In this document: positions 1-11,306 of the stretch, piece after piece | Position numbering within the stretch: the first letter of the stretch is position 1 | How the letters are laid out: each line of letters starts with the position of its first letter | Source: Mytilus californianus | Lineage: Eukaryota; Mollusca; Bivalvia; Mytilida; Mytilidae | NCBI RefSeq assembly: GCF_021869535.1 | Contig: NW_026262712.1 | Coordinates: 99,390,140-99,454,139, forward strand | Length of the DNA: 64,000 nucleotides | Direction of reading: 5' to 3' | Notes under the pieces: generated by a model | Told to the model about the DNA's origin: nothing | Databases searched by the model: none | Seen by the model: only the letters and a program-made list of their open reading frames with translations | Translations under genes and position numbers: made by a program

Positions 1-1710
1 ATTTTACCTCACAAAACTACAGAAAACCCCAATCCAAATTATCTTATTCATAACATCTTAATTTATTTTTAAAAGATCAGCGGGTGTTAAACGCCTTAAT
101 TGTGCGTCTTTTCGAAGAAATGACCCCATATGGAGTGAGAACGGGTTGTCGTCCTTATTGGTATAATGATTTGTTTTCAAATTGGGTTATCTCCCTTAAT
201 CCGGACTGGTTCTTGGCAAAGGTGTAATTGTCTCGCCTTGACGGAGTCAAAAAGCGAGACATATGTATGTTGTTTCCGGCGTCGGCAACAATGTATTAGT
301 TATTGATTAATTCTAGTTCATCTAATCTAATTCATTGCAAGTATCGTATCCATGAATATTATATAGCCCCACCCCGTCATCATGGTTCGTCTACTTTGAA
401 TATTTGCATAACTTACATGTGAAAGTATTGCTATTTTAATATCAATATTTGCATTATCAAAATTACAAAAAGGCTTGACATATCTCTGCGATAACAGTTT
501 TTTTCTTAGTATAAACTGTAAACATTCTTTTAATTCATAATCCTTGTTTTAAAAAGATTAAACCGGTAATGTCTTTTTCAAACAGGTCCTAATTTTATAT
601 TAGCAAAAACAAATTTCTAAAAAATAAGTAGTGATTTTATAAAATTCCTAACAATCTAAAACATTTCGAAAATTGCTAAAACTGGTAAGAATATTACAAA
701 TATTGATTTTACAATTTCACTGTGACATATGTAAGAATTGTCTCTGGTTGTGTAATATTTGCAACTGTACAGAGTATATGATTATGCAACAAATAATCTA
801 TTAAAAGTTAATTGAAATTCGAAGTCTTTGATTATATAAACACTATATAAATTACCTTAGATTATGTTCTTCGTCATGCTCTTCCTTTTTAAACATTCAA
901 TTCTCAAGTTCAACTATACTTTATATACTTTTAAAACTTGAGAAATCATCCATATATACATAGTGTACTACTACACTAATAGCTAGAGGACGAATATGAT
1001 ATATTTAATATAATGTGTATCATGTGAACAGTTCATCAAGGAATTATAACTAACCCAGCATGGTACATGATAGAGGGTAAATAACTCAATGCCTGATAAA
1101 ACCACAGCTACAAAGTACATACTGCATTACCGACCGTGCGAGACTCTCATGGGTTTTTTAAGATCGTGAAGGTTGAAATGAGGTTATTATTTAAATATAG
1201 GCGACAATGCTAGCCTTTTTTGGTCCTGCTTTTTCACTATAAACGATCCGTTGATAAAACTCTCAAATTCTGAATTTTCAACACCGTTAGGTGTGAATAA
1301 AACTGCAAAACACATATGGTGCCGCAGCTTTTTTGATAGAAAAATCGCATTTTTTAAGGGTGCTCAATGGTTCCGGAATTATGGTATGAATGAAGAACAC
1401 CCCTTGCTTAATTTTGCATAGAAAATGTTGCTCATCACAGAGAGTTTCCTCCAAATTTCTCGCTATTTTACACCAATAGCCCACACTCATTTCTCACTAT
1501 TTCAATATTGTTTTCTAATTAACAGGGCAGCAGAAAATAAATTTACTCCTACCTATTATCTTGGATGTAAAAACCCGGTGGCGCCAGGCGTCTTTAATTA
1601 CTTCCTTTTAAATTGAAACAACCCCCGTAGTAGTATACTACATTTAATCTGGATCCATTTAGTGTGCATATTATTTTTTTAATCCGCTACCGTCAAATTA
1701 AAAACAGCCT
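1..1710. other. Intergenic AT-rich DNA, no gene recognised
   Basis: I see no exon or RNA gene here. The only local structure is an 8-bp inverted repeat (TGTCTCGC at about 229 and its complement near 260). Short open frames around 1290-1616 show no recognisable protein. Confidence 0.5.
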
Positions 1711-2093
1711 GTTGTGTGTGCTGTAACGTTGTTGGGATATAAATGTGTGTGCTGTAACGTTTTGGGGATATAAATGTGTGTGTTGTAACGTTGTTGAGAT
1801 ATAAATGTGTGTGCTGTAACGTTTTGGGGATATAAATGTGTGTGCTGTAACGTTGTTGGGATATAAATGTGTGTGCTGTAACGTTTTGGGGATATAAATG
1901 TGTGTGCTGTAACGTTTTGGGGATATAAATGTGTGTGTTGTACATTTGTAACGTTGTTGGGATATAAATGTGTGTGCTGTAACGTTGTTGGGATATAAAT
2001 GTGTGTGCTGTAACGTTGTTGGGATATAAATGTGTGTGCTGTAACGTTTTGGGGATATAAATGTGTGTGCTGTAACGTTGTTGGGATATAAAT
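1711..2093. repeat. 31-bp minisatellite, 12 units
   Basis: Twelve head-to-tail copies of a 31-bp unit built on GCTGTAACG, GGGATATAAAT and GTGTGT. Two variants alternate irregularly: GTTGTTGGG (A) and GTTTTGGGG (B), in the order A B A B A B B A A A B A. Unit 8 is preceded by a 7-bp insertion. Because 31 is not a multiple of 3, three units make a 31-residue periodic reading frame on the minus strand; that frame is a by-product of the repeat, not a gene. Confidence 0.9.
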
Positions 2094-2564
2094 AAAGAGT
2101 AAGATGTAAAAGATGATAGGAAGACTTGTAGGATAAACTGAGTATGTTTGTCAGTTCGCCTACCGTTATAACCGTCTCCTTGGAGACATTATGAGAAATT
2201 GAATGATGTACAGTCTTCAGACTGAAAGCTTTCTTACTGATGAGAAGATGTTGAAAATGGCTCAGTTTCAAAATCAAAATCTCTATTGACGGTCAATATT
2301 TTCGCTTAAAATCTTATTTCCAATGTGAAAACAGCTTGTACATGTATTTCAGAAAACTTAACATATGCGACTCTAATTTGATACAAATTCAAATACAAAT
2401 ATTTTATTGGCACAAACACATTTACAATAATTGGCAATGACCCGTTTTTCAGAACATTAATACAATGAATACAGCATAATGAAGTAATGTGTTATAATTA
2501 GGAAGATAAAATCTCATTTCTATAAACTAGACATTTACGTATTTAATAACTAGTCACTTTCAGG

Positions 2565-2768
2565 TGTTACAGACTTGGGGAATAGCTCTGGTAGCAAGGA
2601 TGGAGGCGATTATTTATACGGACAGATAAAAACACATCTGCTTCCATTTCTACATTTTAATCAGACAAAGATGACGTCACAAACAAGAATACAAAATACT
2701 GGCAAAAGGGGAACAACTCTCTCTTACACACAGAAACATAATCCGACCATACATACTGATATATAACA
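2565..2768 (-). repeat. LTR (3' LTR in element orientation)
   Basis: 204-bp terminal repeat, TG...CA. It contains a perfect TGACGTCA (CRE-type) site at 2672-2679 and a minus-strand TATAAATA near 2611-2619. It matches the copy at 3979-4182. Confidence 0.85.
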
Positions 2769-3978
2769 TCCCGCCCACAAAACAAAAAAATACTAATTTT
2801 TTACAATGGTCAATATGTTTATGTGTTTAAAAAAATATAATTTATAATTATTTCCAAAATTGAAAGTTTACACGAATAAAGTTAATCTCTCGACACTCTA
2901 GTAACCATTTCAAAACAAACGTATCAACGCTGCAAAACCGAAAGTCTGGCATCTCGGACTCCTCCCTCGGATGACCTTATGCACGCATTACTTTCACACA
3001 ACACTTACAGTGATACACACATATTAATGGCATTTCCTACTAGACAAACTGATATCATTATAAATAGCTGAATACAAATTTGATAGTATCATCAGAGACC
3101 TTATATACTCTTAAATTAAAGGTTTTATTTATGATAAATATCACACCGCTAAATGATAAACACATTCACATCAGCTTAATTTCAAAGTAAACAAATAACG
3201 TAGATCAAAATTAACATGAAAATTATCTGTATTCATAAAATCAATATAGTTAGAAATAAAATGTTCTTGTACAGAATAAATTTATCATCTTTTCTTTAAA
3301 ATGAATAGGTCTTCTTGGAAATCTTCAAAACCATGGCGATATTCTTCGATCTCATAATATCCCATAACGTTTAATAAGAGTCAAAATATTACGGCGGAAT
3401 GAAACACAACAGCAATACAGTCAACATAACGCATTTATTAGATACATCTGATCACACGTGTAGTTCAGCGGATAAATCTGGGTCATCATCGATAAACAAA
3501 GATTGTTATACAGTAAAAACGGCCCTTCTGATGAAATCGGAACTTTAGAATGCATGGCGATACAGTTATCACCGATGCAAATTGACTAATGTCAAATCAA
3601 AATAGCATATATATAAACAGGATCCAAATGTTACGGACATTAAATAATGTATGATGCAATGAGATAAATCTCACGTGCTTTCTGATTGAAAACGGTATAC
3701 ATGTAGACATTCATTATAATAAATCACAAAGACAGTACACGAGACGAGACATGGTCTGTCCTTCATTCCAAAAATCCATTTAAATTTTGGTATTAAAATA
3801 AACGTTCAGCTATAAATTTTCAAAAACAATTAAAAGTGTTCAGCATCATGGCGGCATATCAGGATCCATCAGGAACGGTCGGTCAACTTCATAGGTAAAA
3901 ATGTCCAAAATCCATAAAAATTCAAACTCCAAAAAAATGTATACTTCGTTATCCATCGATCGTTTAGGGTCTCCACCA

Positions 3979-4182
3979 TGTTACAGACTTGGGGAATAGC
4001 TCTGGTAGCAAGGATGGAGGCGATTATTTATACGGACAGATAAAAACACATCTGCTTCCATTTCTACATTTTAATCAGACAAAGATGACGTCACAAACAA
4101 GAATACAAAATACTGGCAAAAGGGGAACAACTCTCTCTTACACACAGAAACATAATCCGACCATACATACTGATATATAACA
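3979..4182 (-). repeat. LTR (5' LTR in element orientation)
   Basis: 204-bp terminal repeat matching the one at 2565-2768. The TATA-like site (about 4025-4032 on the minus strand) would drive transcription into the element, leaving a short R-U5 of under 50 bp. Confidence 0.85.
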
Positions 4183-4272
4183 CAGGACATTTGAAGAATT
4201 ACTATTAATGCGACATTTAATATTTTATTGATTTTCACAATGACTTGTAGGAAGTATATTTGATATAATATT

Positions 4273-5720
4273 TTAAATACTTATTCTATAGTTAGAATAT
4301 TTTTTACACTTCAATAAAAAGTAACTTTCATCTTCTACCTCACCCGATTTACACACATTGCAAACTCGTTCATTGGTGGGTATGCCTAAATAATGCCCCT
4401 TTTCTATGGCAATATTGTGTGCACTCAATCGATCTTCGTCTACACAGAGACTGCCTTTCATTGTGTTCCTTAGAACATCAACGTAAGAACTACGCTGATT
4501 TGAATTATATAATTTTGATAAAATTTTAGTTTGAATGAATCGTAAAGTTTGAAGATTGATCCTGCGTGCACTGATCAATCACTCGTTGTTAATTACTTGT
4601 TAAATAATGTTTAATAGATCAATGACCCTAGCTAGGCTTGAAAATCCTAGATTGTTTAAAATAAAATAAAGTTTCTTTATCCAGGGGTTATTTTTTTTCA
4701 GTTGCCAGAGCATTTTTAGATACCAAGGTGTTTTAAGACTTTAGAATATGATCAACAAATTTAATGCAAGAAAATGAGATTTCTGACCACAATGGTAGCC
4801 TGCCAATTTCAGCTCTACATGCAGCATAAAGTTCTTTGCAATGAACACCTAAAATTTTTAATGAACTTCACATGGAATTTTTCAAAAATGAAAATATCTC
4901 CTGAATTATCAAAAACACCCCAAATCTCCAATAAAGCAAGATCAGACTTACTAATAAATCAAATAGGTTTTCTAAAAGCTTACAAGGATGCTTTAATCAG
5001 ATTGTTTTCTTAATCTTAAAACATGCTTTTCTAGCTTTTTTCATAAGTAAGGATACAGCTAAATTAAATTTGCCATTACATTTTAACATAATTCCCAAGT
5101 AGCAATATTCTGAGACGGTTTGTATGACATTATCATTATAAACAAACTCATTTGAATGTGTTTTACCATTATAATTGAATACTAATACCTTTGATTTTTG
5201 TACATTAACATGTAGATTTCAATTTGAACAATATGTACCAAGAATATTGATGCTGGTTTGTAAACCAGTTTTGCCTTCTGATAATAATACAATATTATCA
5301 GCATATTGCAAACAATTTACAGACAAATCACCAACTCTAACTGGCTCACAGTTACCATTGATCAAATCTTTTACAACATCATTAAAAAAAGTATTAAAAA
5401 GTGTGGGGTACATTGTTTAACATCACCCACTCAAGTGAACGCAGTGCTGAGGCTATTTGAAAATATAATTATAGTGGTTTGTAGTATTTGCATACATAGC
5501 AGATAACATATTGGAAAGTTTTTTTTGGTAAGCCAGATTTTAACATTTTACAAAATAAGCCAACTCTCCATATGGTATCAAAGGCTTTACGCAAGTCTAT
5601 AAAAACAGAAAATACTTCTTCTTTTTACTTTATTGTGATCACTAATGGTTTTTAAAGTAAATATATGATCAGGAGTTCTACTATTTCAAAATTTTTGATG
5701 TAAGATATCACTCAGTCTCG
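4273..5720 (-). pseudogene. Degenerate non-LTR retrotransposon reverse transcriptase
   Basis: Reading leftwards, the minus strand first gives IDLRKAFDTIWRVGLF (about 5640-5560), the early RT palm motif. It then gives a palm segment with LQYADNIVLLSEGKTGLQ (5413-5219), where the usual YADD is YADN. Next are broken thumb/connection fragments such as KFHVKFIKN (about 5020-4780), and finally a C-terminal zinc-knuckle-like segment RVCNVCKSGEVEDESYFLLK (4578-4273) seen at the ends of many invertebrate LINEs. Several frameshifts and stops separate these blocks, and the endonuclease is missing, so this is a 5'-truncated dead copy. Confidence 0.8.
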
Positions 5721-6524
5721 ATTAACACTTACACGATGTATCTCTGTTGCAACTTTGACAATTAATCCGAAGGGAAAAAAAGAATAAAACAAAAACTTGT
5801 AAACGATAAAAGCAGTTATACATGCTTGTTAACATATTTTAAGCAATGCTTAATTTCTATTAATGATTTCAAAGAAACGTGAAGTTTTCATAAATAATTT
5901 AGACAAAAACGACATCATTTTTATATTATCAGACAAAAAACTACTAAACTTTTAAAGTTCAACATAATGTCTTCTACAATAGATATGTTATAATAATATT
6001 TTAAGTTTTTAACCCTTCCAAGCTTAAGTCTAACTATTATATATAGAATAGTTGTGATTACATGTAAAAAAAATTATCTTAATAGCAAAAAATGAATTCA
6101 GATATAACTTTTAAGAAACTATGAGCAGAGTCAGAAACAAACTTCTTATATTTGTTTAGAGAATTATAGACTTTGCATACTACACATTCTATACGAAAGA
6201 AATAAATAAAATTAAACTACATTAAAAAAACAACAATAATGTTGGCATTTGAAATGATTATAAGAAATTGGATTTTTTCTAAAATTTTAAAGCAAGAATT
6301 ACTTGACAAACATATACTATGACAATAAAAAAAAGATCTATACATTTATGTCAATCTAAGTACGCGCACGGTCCCCAACAAACGGGTAGGTACGAGAATG
6401 GCTTTGTTTGACTCTCAATATTAAGAAACTTATTTTAATACGAAAAGTGTTTAAAGTTGACGAATTAACATGCGACAAAGTGAAATAGAACGAGTTTTGT
6501 CAAACGTTTATAAAGACACGTTGT
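5721..6524. other. Intergenic AT-rich DNA
   Basis: Nothing recognisable. No long open frame or clear repeat was found on either strand. Confidence 0.4.
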
Positions 6525-6825
6525 AACCGCCCGGTGGTCTTGTTGATGTTGAAGCGTGTTCGCCTGGAGTGCGGGAGGTCTAAATAACACCGGCCGATTT
6601 GAATCAATATTGGTGTTTGTCTCTTCTTTGCTAAGCACGCGGCATTTGAGAGAAAGAGCAATGAAGGGTCTGTTCGGGGTCAGTATGGTACGTTTACATG
6701 TTTACATGCGGACTTATACCTTGTGAACTAGCACATTAAAAATACGACTATTAAGCGTGTCGAGCTATAGTACACAGCAGGGTTCATATGCATATCACAC
6801 TAAAATGTTCTCTCTCTGAATATGC
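6525..6825 (+). mobile_element. Degenerate tRNA-derived SINE
   Basis: The head resembles a decayed tRNA: GGTGGTCTTGTTGATG approximates an A box, GTGTTCGCCTGGAGTGCGGG an anticodon arm, and CGATTTGAATCA a ruined B box near 6594-6605. The body that follows (GCTAAGCACGCGGCATTTGA, GGGGTCAGTATGG, TGTGAACTAGCAC) matches the layout of a bivalve SINE family as I remember it. Exact ends and target duplication were not resolved. Confidence 0.55.
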
Positions 6826-7347
6826 ATATACTTTGACATTGGAAGTTAAGCATCCATCTATCTATATGTCAATATACGGACAGTCTCTCACAAAAGGGTA
6901 AGTTGAACGACAACTTGTAGAATTCCCCATCAATATATTGTCCATTTCGCAAAGTATACCGGTATTGTGTTTTGAATGTTAAGAGATATTTTATTTCTAG
7001 TTTTTCCTTTTTCCTCTATGGAATCTTTCAAATTCTTTTTAAGACAATTTTAGAATGTGTGAAAAGGGTTAGCCTTACTAGTACTTAAGCTTCAGATTAT
7101 AATTGTTCTAATTTACTACAATAAACATTTCCACAATTGTCCTCACTTTACTGCAGTCTACTTTTGTAATAAGCTCAGTCGATATTTTCGTTTTCAAAGT
7201 TTTACATATTTGTCTACGCCATATAATATATTTTCTATATGGATATTCCACTTCACTCCTAAATGTAGTTCCTATAAGTGTTCGTGTAAGAGTGACATTG
7301 TTAATATTTGCTCATCAAGGGGGAAAAAACCTACATATCATGTCGTT

Positions 7348-7591
7348 TTATTTTAAAAAGTCATGATTTGTGGATTTTTCACATTTTTGATCTGGTTGGT
7401 CTAATTCTATTTCAAAGAAAGTATGAGATATTTCATACTGCTGCTCATTATCAGCATTGCGTCCAAGCTCTTCATAATTGTCTGCAATTTCTTCATAATG
7501 CGAATAAGGCTGTTCGTCTGGCTCGTCATAACCTGTATCAGTTGGTTTGTATACGTTACGATTGTTCTCATCCGCCGGAGCGGCATAATAT
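7348..7591 (-). CDS. Terminal exon: tyrosine-rich cytoplasmic-tail-like sequence
   Basis: The minus strand has a splice acceptor (GTTTCCAG) and then an open frame of 80 residues ending in TAA at 7348-7350. The exon enters mid-codon and contains no initiator, so start-based ORF calling misses it. The composition is strongly protein-like: acidic, low in hydrophobics, with ten tyrosines in short motifs, including TGYDEP (an SH2-type YxxP site), HYEEI (the classic Src-family SH2 motif), NYEEL and QYEI. This looks like the intracellular tail of a phosphotyrosine-signalling receptor. I found no transmembrane exon upstream, and the next 13 kb on that side are mostly repeats, so the rest of the gene is unknown or lost. 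The family is not identified. Confidence 0.55.
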
Positions 7592-8772
7592 CTGGAAACA
7601 TATTAAGGGCATACGATACAGTAGCAAGGGCAGATAATAACGTTTTCAAAACTTTTCGTGTTGTTTTCGCGATGTTGTTAATCAGAACGTTGTAATTTCG
7701 CGATGTTTCTTAAAAGAATGATTACATTTTGCGACGTCGCTTTAGATGAAGTCACATTTGCGGAAAAATCCACTGACGTCATAATCCGATTGCGCGAATT
7801 TGAAAAAGGCACCTGCTAAAAAAATTGACCATATCACGAAAATTGTAATATCTATTCATTAGTAATGAAGTCAACAGTTATTACTTGAAATGTGAAAAAA
7901 AAATCAAATCCACAGTCATAGTTTTGTATGTGTTTTATTTCATATAGGAAATGAATAAAAGATATGTAAATAGAATAATACGTCGAGAAGACAGAAACCC
8001 AACTACACAAAAAGCCCAATAAATAATTCAACGTACTGTCTTGACCATAATATATTATCTATATATACACCATTTGGCAAGCTCTAAATCGTATGACAAT
8101 TGTACGGATAAATGAAACAGACTATCAACAAAATGTTAAAATAACATAAGAAATAAAGACAACGCCTCATACTGTTCCTGACTTAGAATAGGTACATTAA
8201 AAAGTTTAACGGCATTTTTAGAACTAACCCAGTGGAATATTTATATGTGTATGAAGAATAACTCTCAGTTAAGTAAACACAGTTATGAGCCTCATACGTA
8301 TTACAGACCAAAACAAAAACGCACCCGTACATGCGCTAAACTTATCCCCTATGTACATATTGAGAGAAAACAATCGAAGTATCGGCACACCGGAATTGGG
8401 TATCTGACAGACAAGAAAAGTGTTTACGAGTTGCAACTCACTGTCGTTAAGCTACTGACCAAATACGAAGTCTTTCCGTAAGGTAGTTTATCAGATAAGA
8501 AACAAAAATTTGTTGGACCACCGGATGGAAGGACAAACAATGGTGTTGCACCCAACGCTAGATTGGAGGTATAATACAGACAAATATGTACCGTAATAAA
8601 AAAATACCCTGCCTGAATACAAGCTAAGGTAACCTATCTATTGATACAGAATCATGCAATGGTATGCTCTAATATCGTCTGCTGTACTTCCTATGAAATA
8701 TTATACTACACCGCAATGGACTATATATATATATTGAGATGAGACAAATACGAAATAAATGTGGCTTTTTTG
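7592..8772. other. Unassigned sequence upstream of the tail exon
   Basis: A TGACGTCA palindrome occurs near 7773. An open frame at 8245-8481 on the plus strand (78 residues, basic) has no recognisable domain and no convincing splice context. I do not call it a gene. Confidence 0.3.
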
Positions 8773-8870
8773 TGTGTCGAAGGCCGTACGGTGACCTTTA
8801 ATTGTGTTTATCTTCGTCATTTGAACTATGATTGATAAAGTTGTCTCATACCAAATGTCCTTATTTTTAT
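8773..8870 (+). repeat. Fragment of type-2 Penelope-like element tail
   Basis: Contains GGCCGTACGGTGACC and a diverged GTTGTCTCATACCAAA, matching the last ~100 bp of the longer tail at 39606-40405. Confidence 0.55.
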
Positions 8871-10546
8871 ATTATCCCATTTACTTTTTTTTGTAATTTA
8901 TAACTGTTTGTCATGTCGGGGCCTTTTGAATAATTATATGTATGCTCAAGCTGTGTTGTCTACATGAAATGTAGGACTAATTTCGGACAGAGATGCAAAT
9001 TTTTTTTTTTATTAGATTTATTTTTTTTTTGTTTCCGGTCATTTCTTTTCTAAAAGTAATTTACTAAAATGCTTTTTCTATCCAAGTTTCGTAACAATTC
9101 ATAAAGGTTTGGCAAATAGTTTATGCTACTTTACGAGTAACTATCTTTATAAATATTGATGATAAATATCATTGATTTCGAAAAAAAAAACCTTGGCTAT
9201 ACCACTGAACTTGACAGCGTAGTCGTGAACGACGGGAAAGATTTCACGACGTTGTTGCGATTAAAACTTATTTCAACGTAATTTAGCGCCTTATTGGCAA
9301 ACGTCCCGTTTGCCATTAAAAATCATGGTTTATTGCTTTTATTGAGAAAACAAGCACATGGACCCCCATTTTTTTCTTTTGCAATCAATCAAGGACTGTT
9401 TCAGGGACGCTCCGCCAAAATTTTAAGAAAAAATCAACGATCAAATTTTTTCTGCACTTCTGAATAGACGCAAAAATATTGTCAATTTCTTTATTTCACT
9501 CATAGTAATATAATTTAAAAAAACAAAAATTAAGTTAAACCTTAAACTTGTTACAGCATTTTGATGCCGTGGTTCAAAGGAACATTTTACAAAAAAAACC
9601 GGTTAAATTATGACTGTTCGTTCAAAAGTATTGTTACTTTCCTTAAAAGTCCTTATTTATGCAATTTCAGTGTTTTTCCTTCAAATATGCAAATTTCGAA
9701 CCAAATTATCTCAAAAAGTAAGTCATGAAGGTACATTTTTCTTTGCACATTTCAAAAGTACACATTAAAATTGACCTTCTACCAAAATTTCAAGAAAAAA
9801 TCAACGAGGGATCTCTACTGTATCGTATGCCCTTAAGCAAATTTTTGTACATTGCTAAATTCTACTTCATCGACAACAATTCATGGAAAAAATATTCATA
9901 TGTATGCTGACTTTTAAGTGATGACACTTACAGGTAAATTTCCTTTTGGAATAATACAATAAATACGCTTAAATGAGGAAAAGTTAAGCAGTAGGTTTGA
10001 GCACAGTACTGACTCAGTTGGAAGTATACCATTACGTGACTGGAGATGTTATGATGGATGAAACAATTATAATACAACTTTCATGTTATTTACTGTGTAT
10101 TAAGAAACAAATCTGTCCAAACAACAGTGAATATTTTAGTAACTCCTGTAGAAGATTAAAAATTTAGACCCTGCTTGATCTCAGCAGGGAACGTTTCAGC
10201 TGTATCATAAGAAAGGTTCTGTCCAAATTTCATAAGATTTTAAGGAGGTTTGACATAATTATAAATGTCATTAAAAAATTAACCAAAGACTGTATGTAAA
10301 TACTGAATGTAAATTGTAAAATAACGTATGTCACTTTTCAGCTGCTTTATATGCAAAATGAGGATGAAGATACCTAGAGGACTTTTATAACTCTTACTTC
10401 GAAGATAAACCGTCAACGCCATGTCAATAACAAAATACAAAAAAAAACAACTCCAAACAATTCAACAAAACACTAAATAGGAACAAAAGAGTAAAGAACC
10501 AGGCTGAAGCTAGCGAACAATAAGCCAGCGAACAATCAGGCGATAT
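8871..10546. other. Intergenic AT-rich DNA
   Basis: No gene seen. Poly-T and poly-A runs flank a stretch near 9360-9450 that reads like generic dispersed repeat, but I cannot assign it. Confidence 0.4.
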
Positions 10547-11306
10547 ATCAAAAATCTGAAACTAGGGCTCGAAATTTGAAAAATTTGGAAATTTGGCCTA
10601 TTCCATGGCTTCTAGAGAAAAAAATAATGAGGGGTGTCACGGGGTATGGCTATATAGGTCTTGAAGAGGAGAAACAGGCGCATCGTCTGCGCAAGGTTTG
10701 AGTGGCGCTATGTTCAAAAATCTGAAACTAGGGCTCGAAATTTGAAAAATTTGGAAAAAAACGGGGGGGTTGGCCTATTCCATGGCTTCTAGAGAAAAAT
10801 AATGAGGGGTGTCACGGGGTATGGCTATGTAGGTCTTGTAGAGGAGAAACAGGCGCATCGTTCGCGCAAGCTTTCGAGTGGCGCTTTGTTAAAAATCTGA
10901 AACTAATGCTCGAAATTTGAAAATTTTGGAAAAAAAAACACGGGCTTGGCCTATTCCATGGCTTCTAGAGAAAAATAATGAGGGGTATCACGGGGTATGG
11001 CTATATAGGTCTTGTAGAGGAGAAACAGGCGCATCGTCCGCGCAAGGTTTCGAGTGGCGCTATGTTAAAAAATCTGAAACTAGGGCTCGAAATTAGAAAA
11101 ATTTGGAATAAAACCGGGGGGGGGGGCGGGGGGGGGGGGGGGGGGGGGGGTGTTTGCCTATTCCATGGCTTCTAGAGAAAATTTATGAGTGGTGTCACGG
11201 GGTATGGCTATGTAGGTCTTGTAGAGGAGAAACAGGCGCATCGTTTGCGCAAGGTTTCGAGTGGCGCTATGTTCAAAAATCTGAAATTAGGGCTCGAAAT
11301 TTGAAA
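10547..11306 (+). repeat. 176-bp satellite, left block
   Basis: Four units marked by CCTATTCCATGGCTTCTAGAG at about 10597, 10774, 10950 and 11157 (spacings 177, 176 and 207). Each unit holds AAATCTGAAACTAGGGCTCG, an A-rich spacer, a variable poly-G tract, CACGGGGTATGGCTATATAGG and a small GCGCA/TGCGC hairpin. The 207-bp spacing comes from expansion of the G tract to over 30 bases (11116-11150). The block is cut mid-unit by the insertion that follows. Confidence 0.85.

Larger units (their letters stand above)
2565..4182 (-). mobile_element. Non-coding LTR retrotransposon (TRIM/LARD-like)
   Basis: Two 204-bp direct repeats, identical as far as I can read, begin TG and end CA and are flanked by a 4-bp target duplication CAGG (2561-2564 and 4183-4186). 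The interior (2769-3978) has no significant open frame, so the element is non-autonomous. Orientation is minus. Directly inside the right LTR the minus strand reads TGGTGGAGACCC, a primer-binding-site-like start, and directly inside the left LTR it reads the purine-rich GTGGGCGGGA, a polypurine tract. A minus-strand TATAAATA lies in the LTR. I could not match the primer site to a specific tRNA. The matching LTRs suggest recent insertion driven in trans by another LTR element. Confidence 0.8.

Noticed and set aside
1693..2277. 194-residue minus-strand frame with a periodic His/Thr/Tyr-rich sequence
   Set aside because: It is a translation of the 31-bp minisatellite.
2565..2768. Plant-style LTR retrozyme (hammerhead in the LTR)
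   Set aside because: Neither LTR strand has a complete CUGANGA with downstream GAAA; the nearest (CTGATTA) lacks G8.
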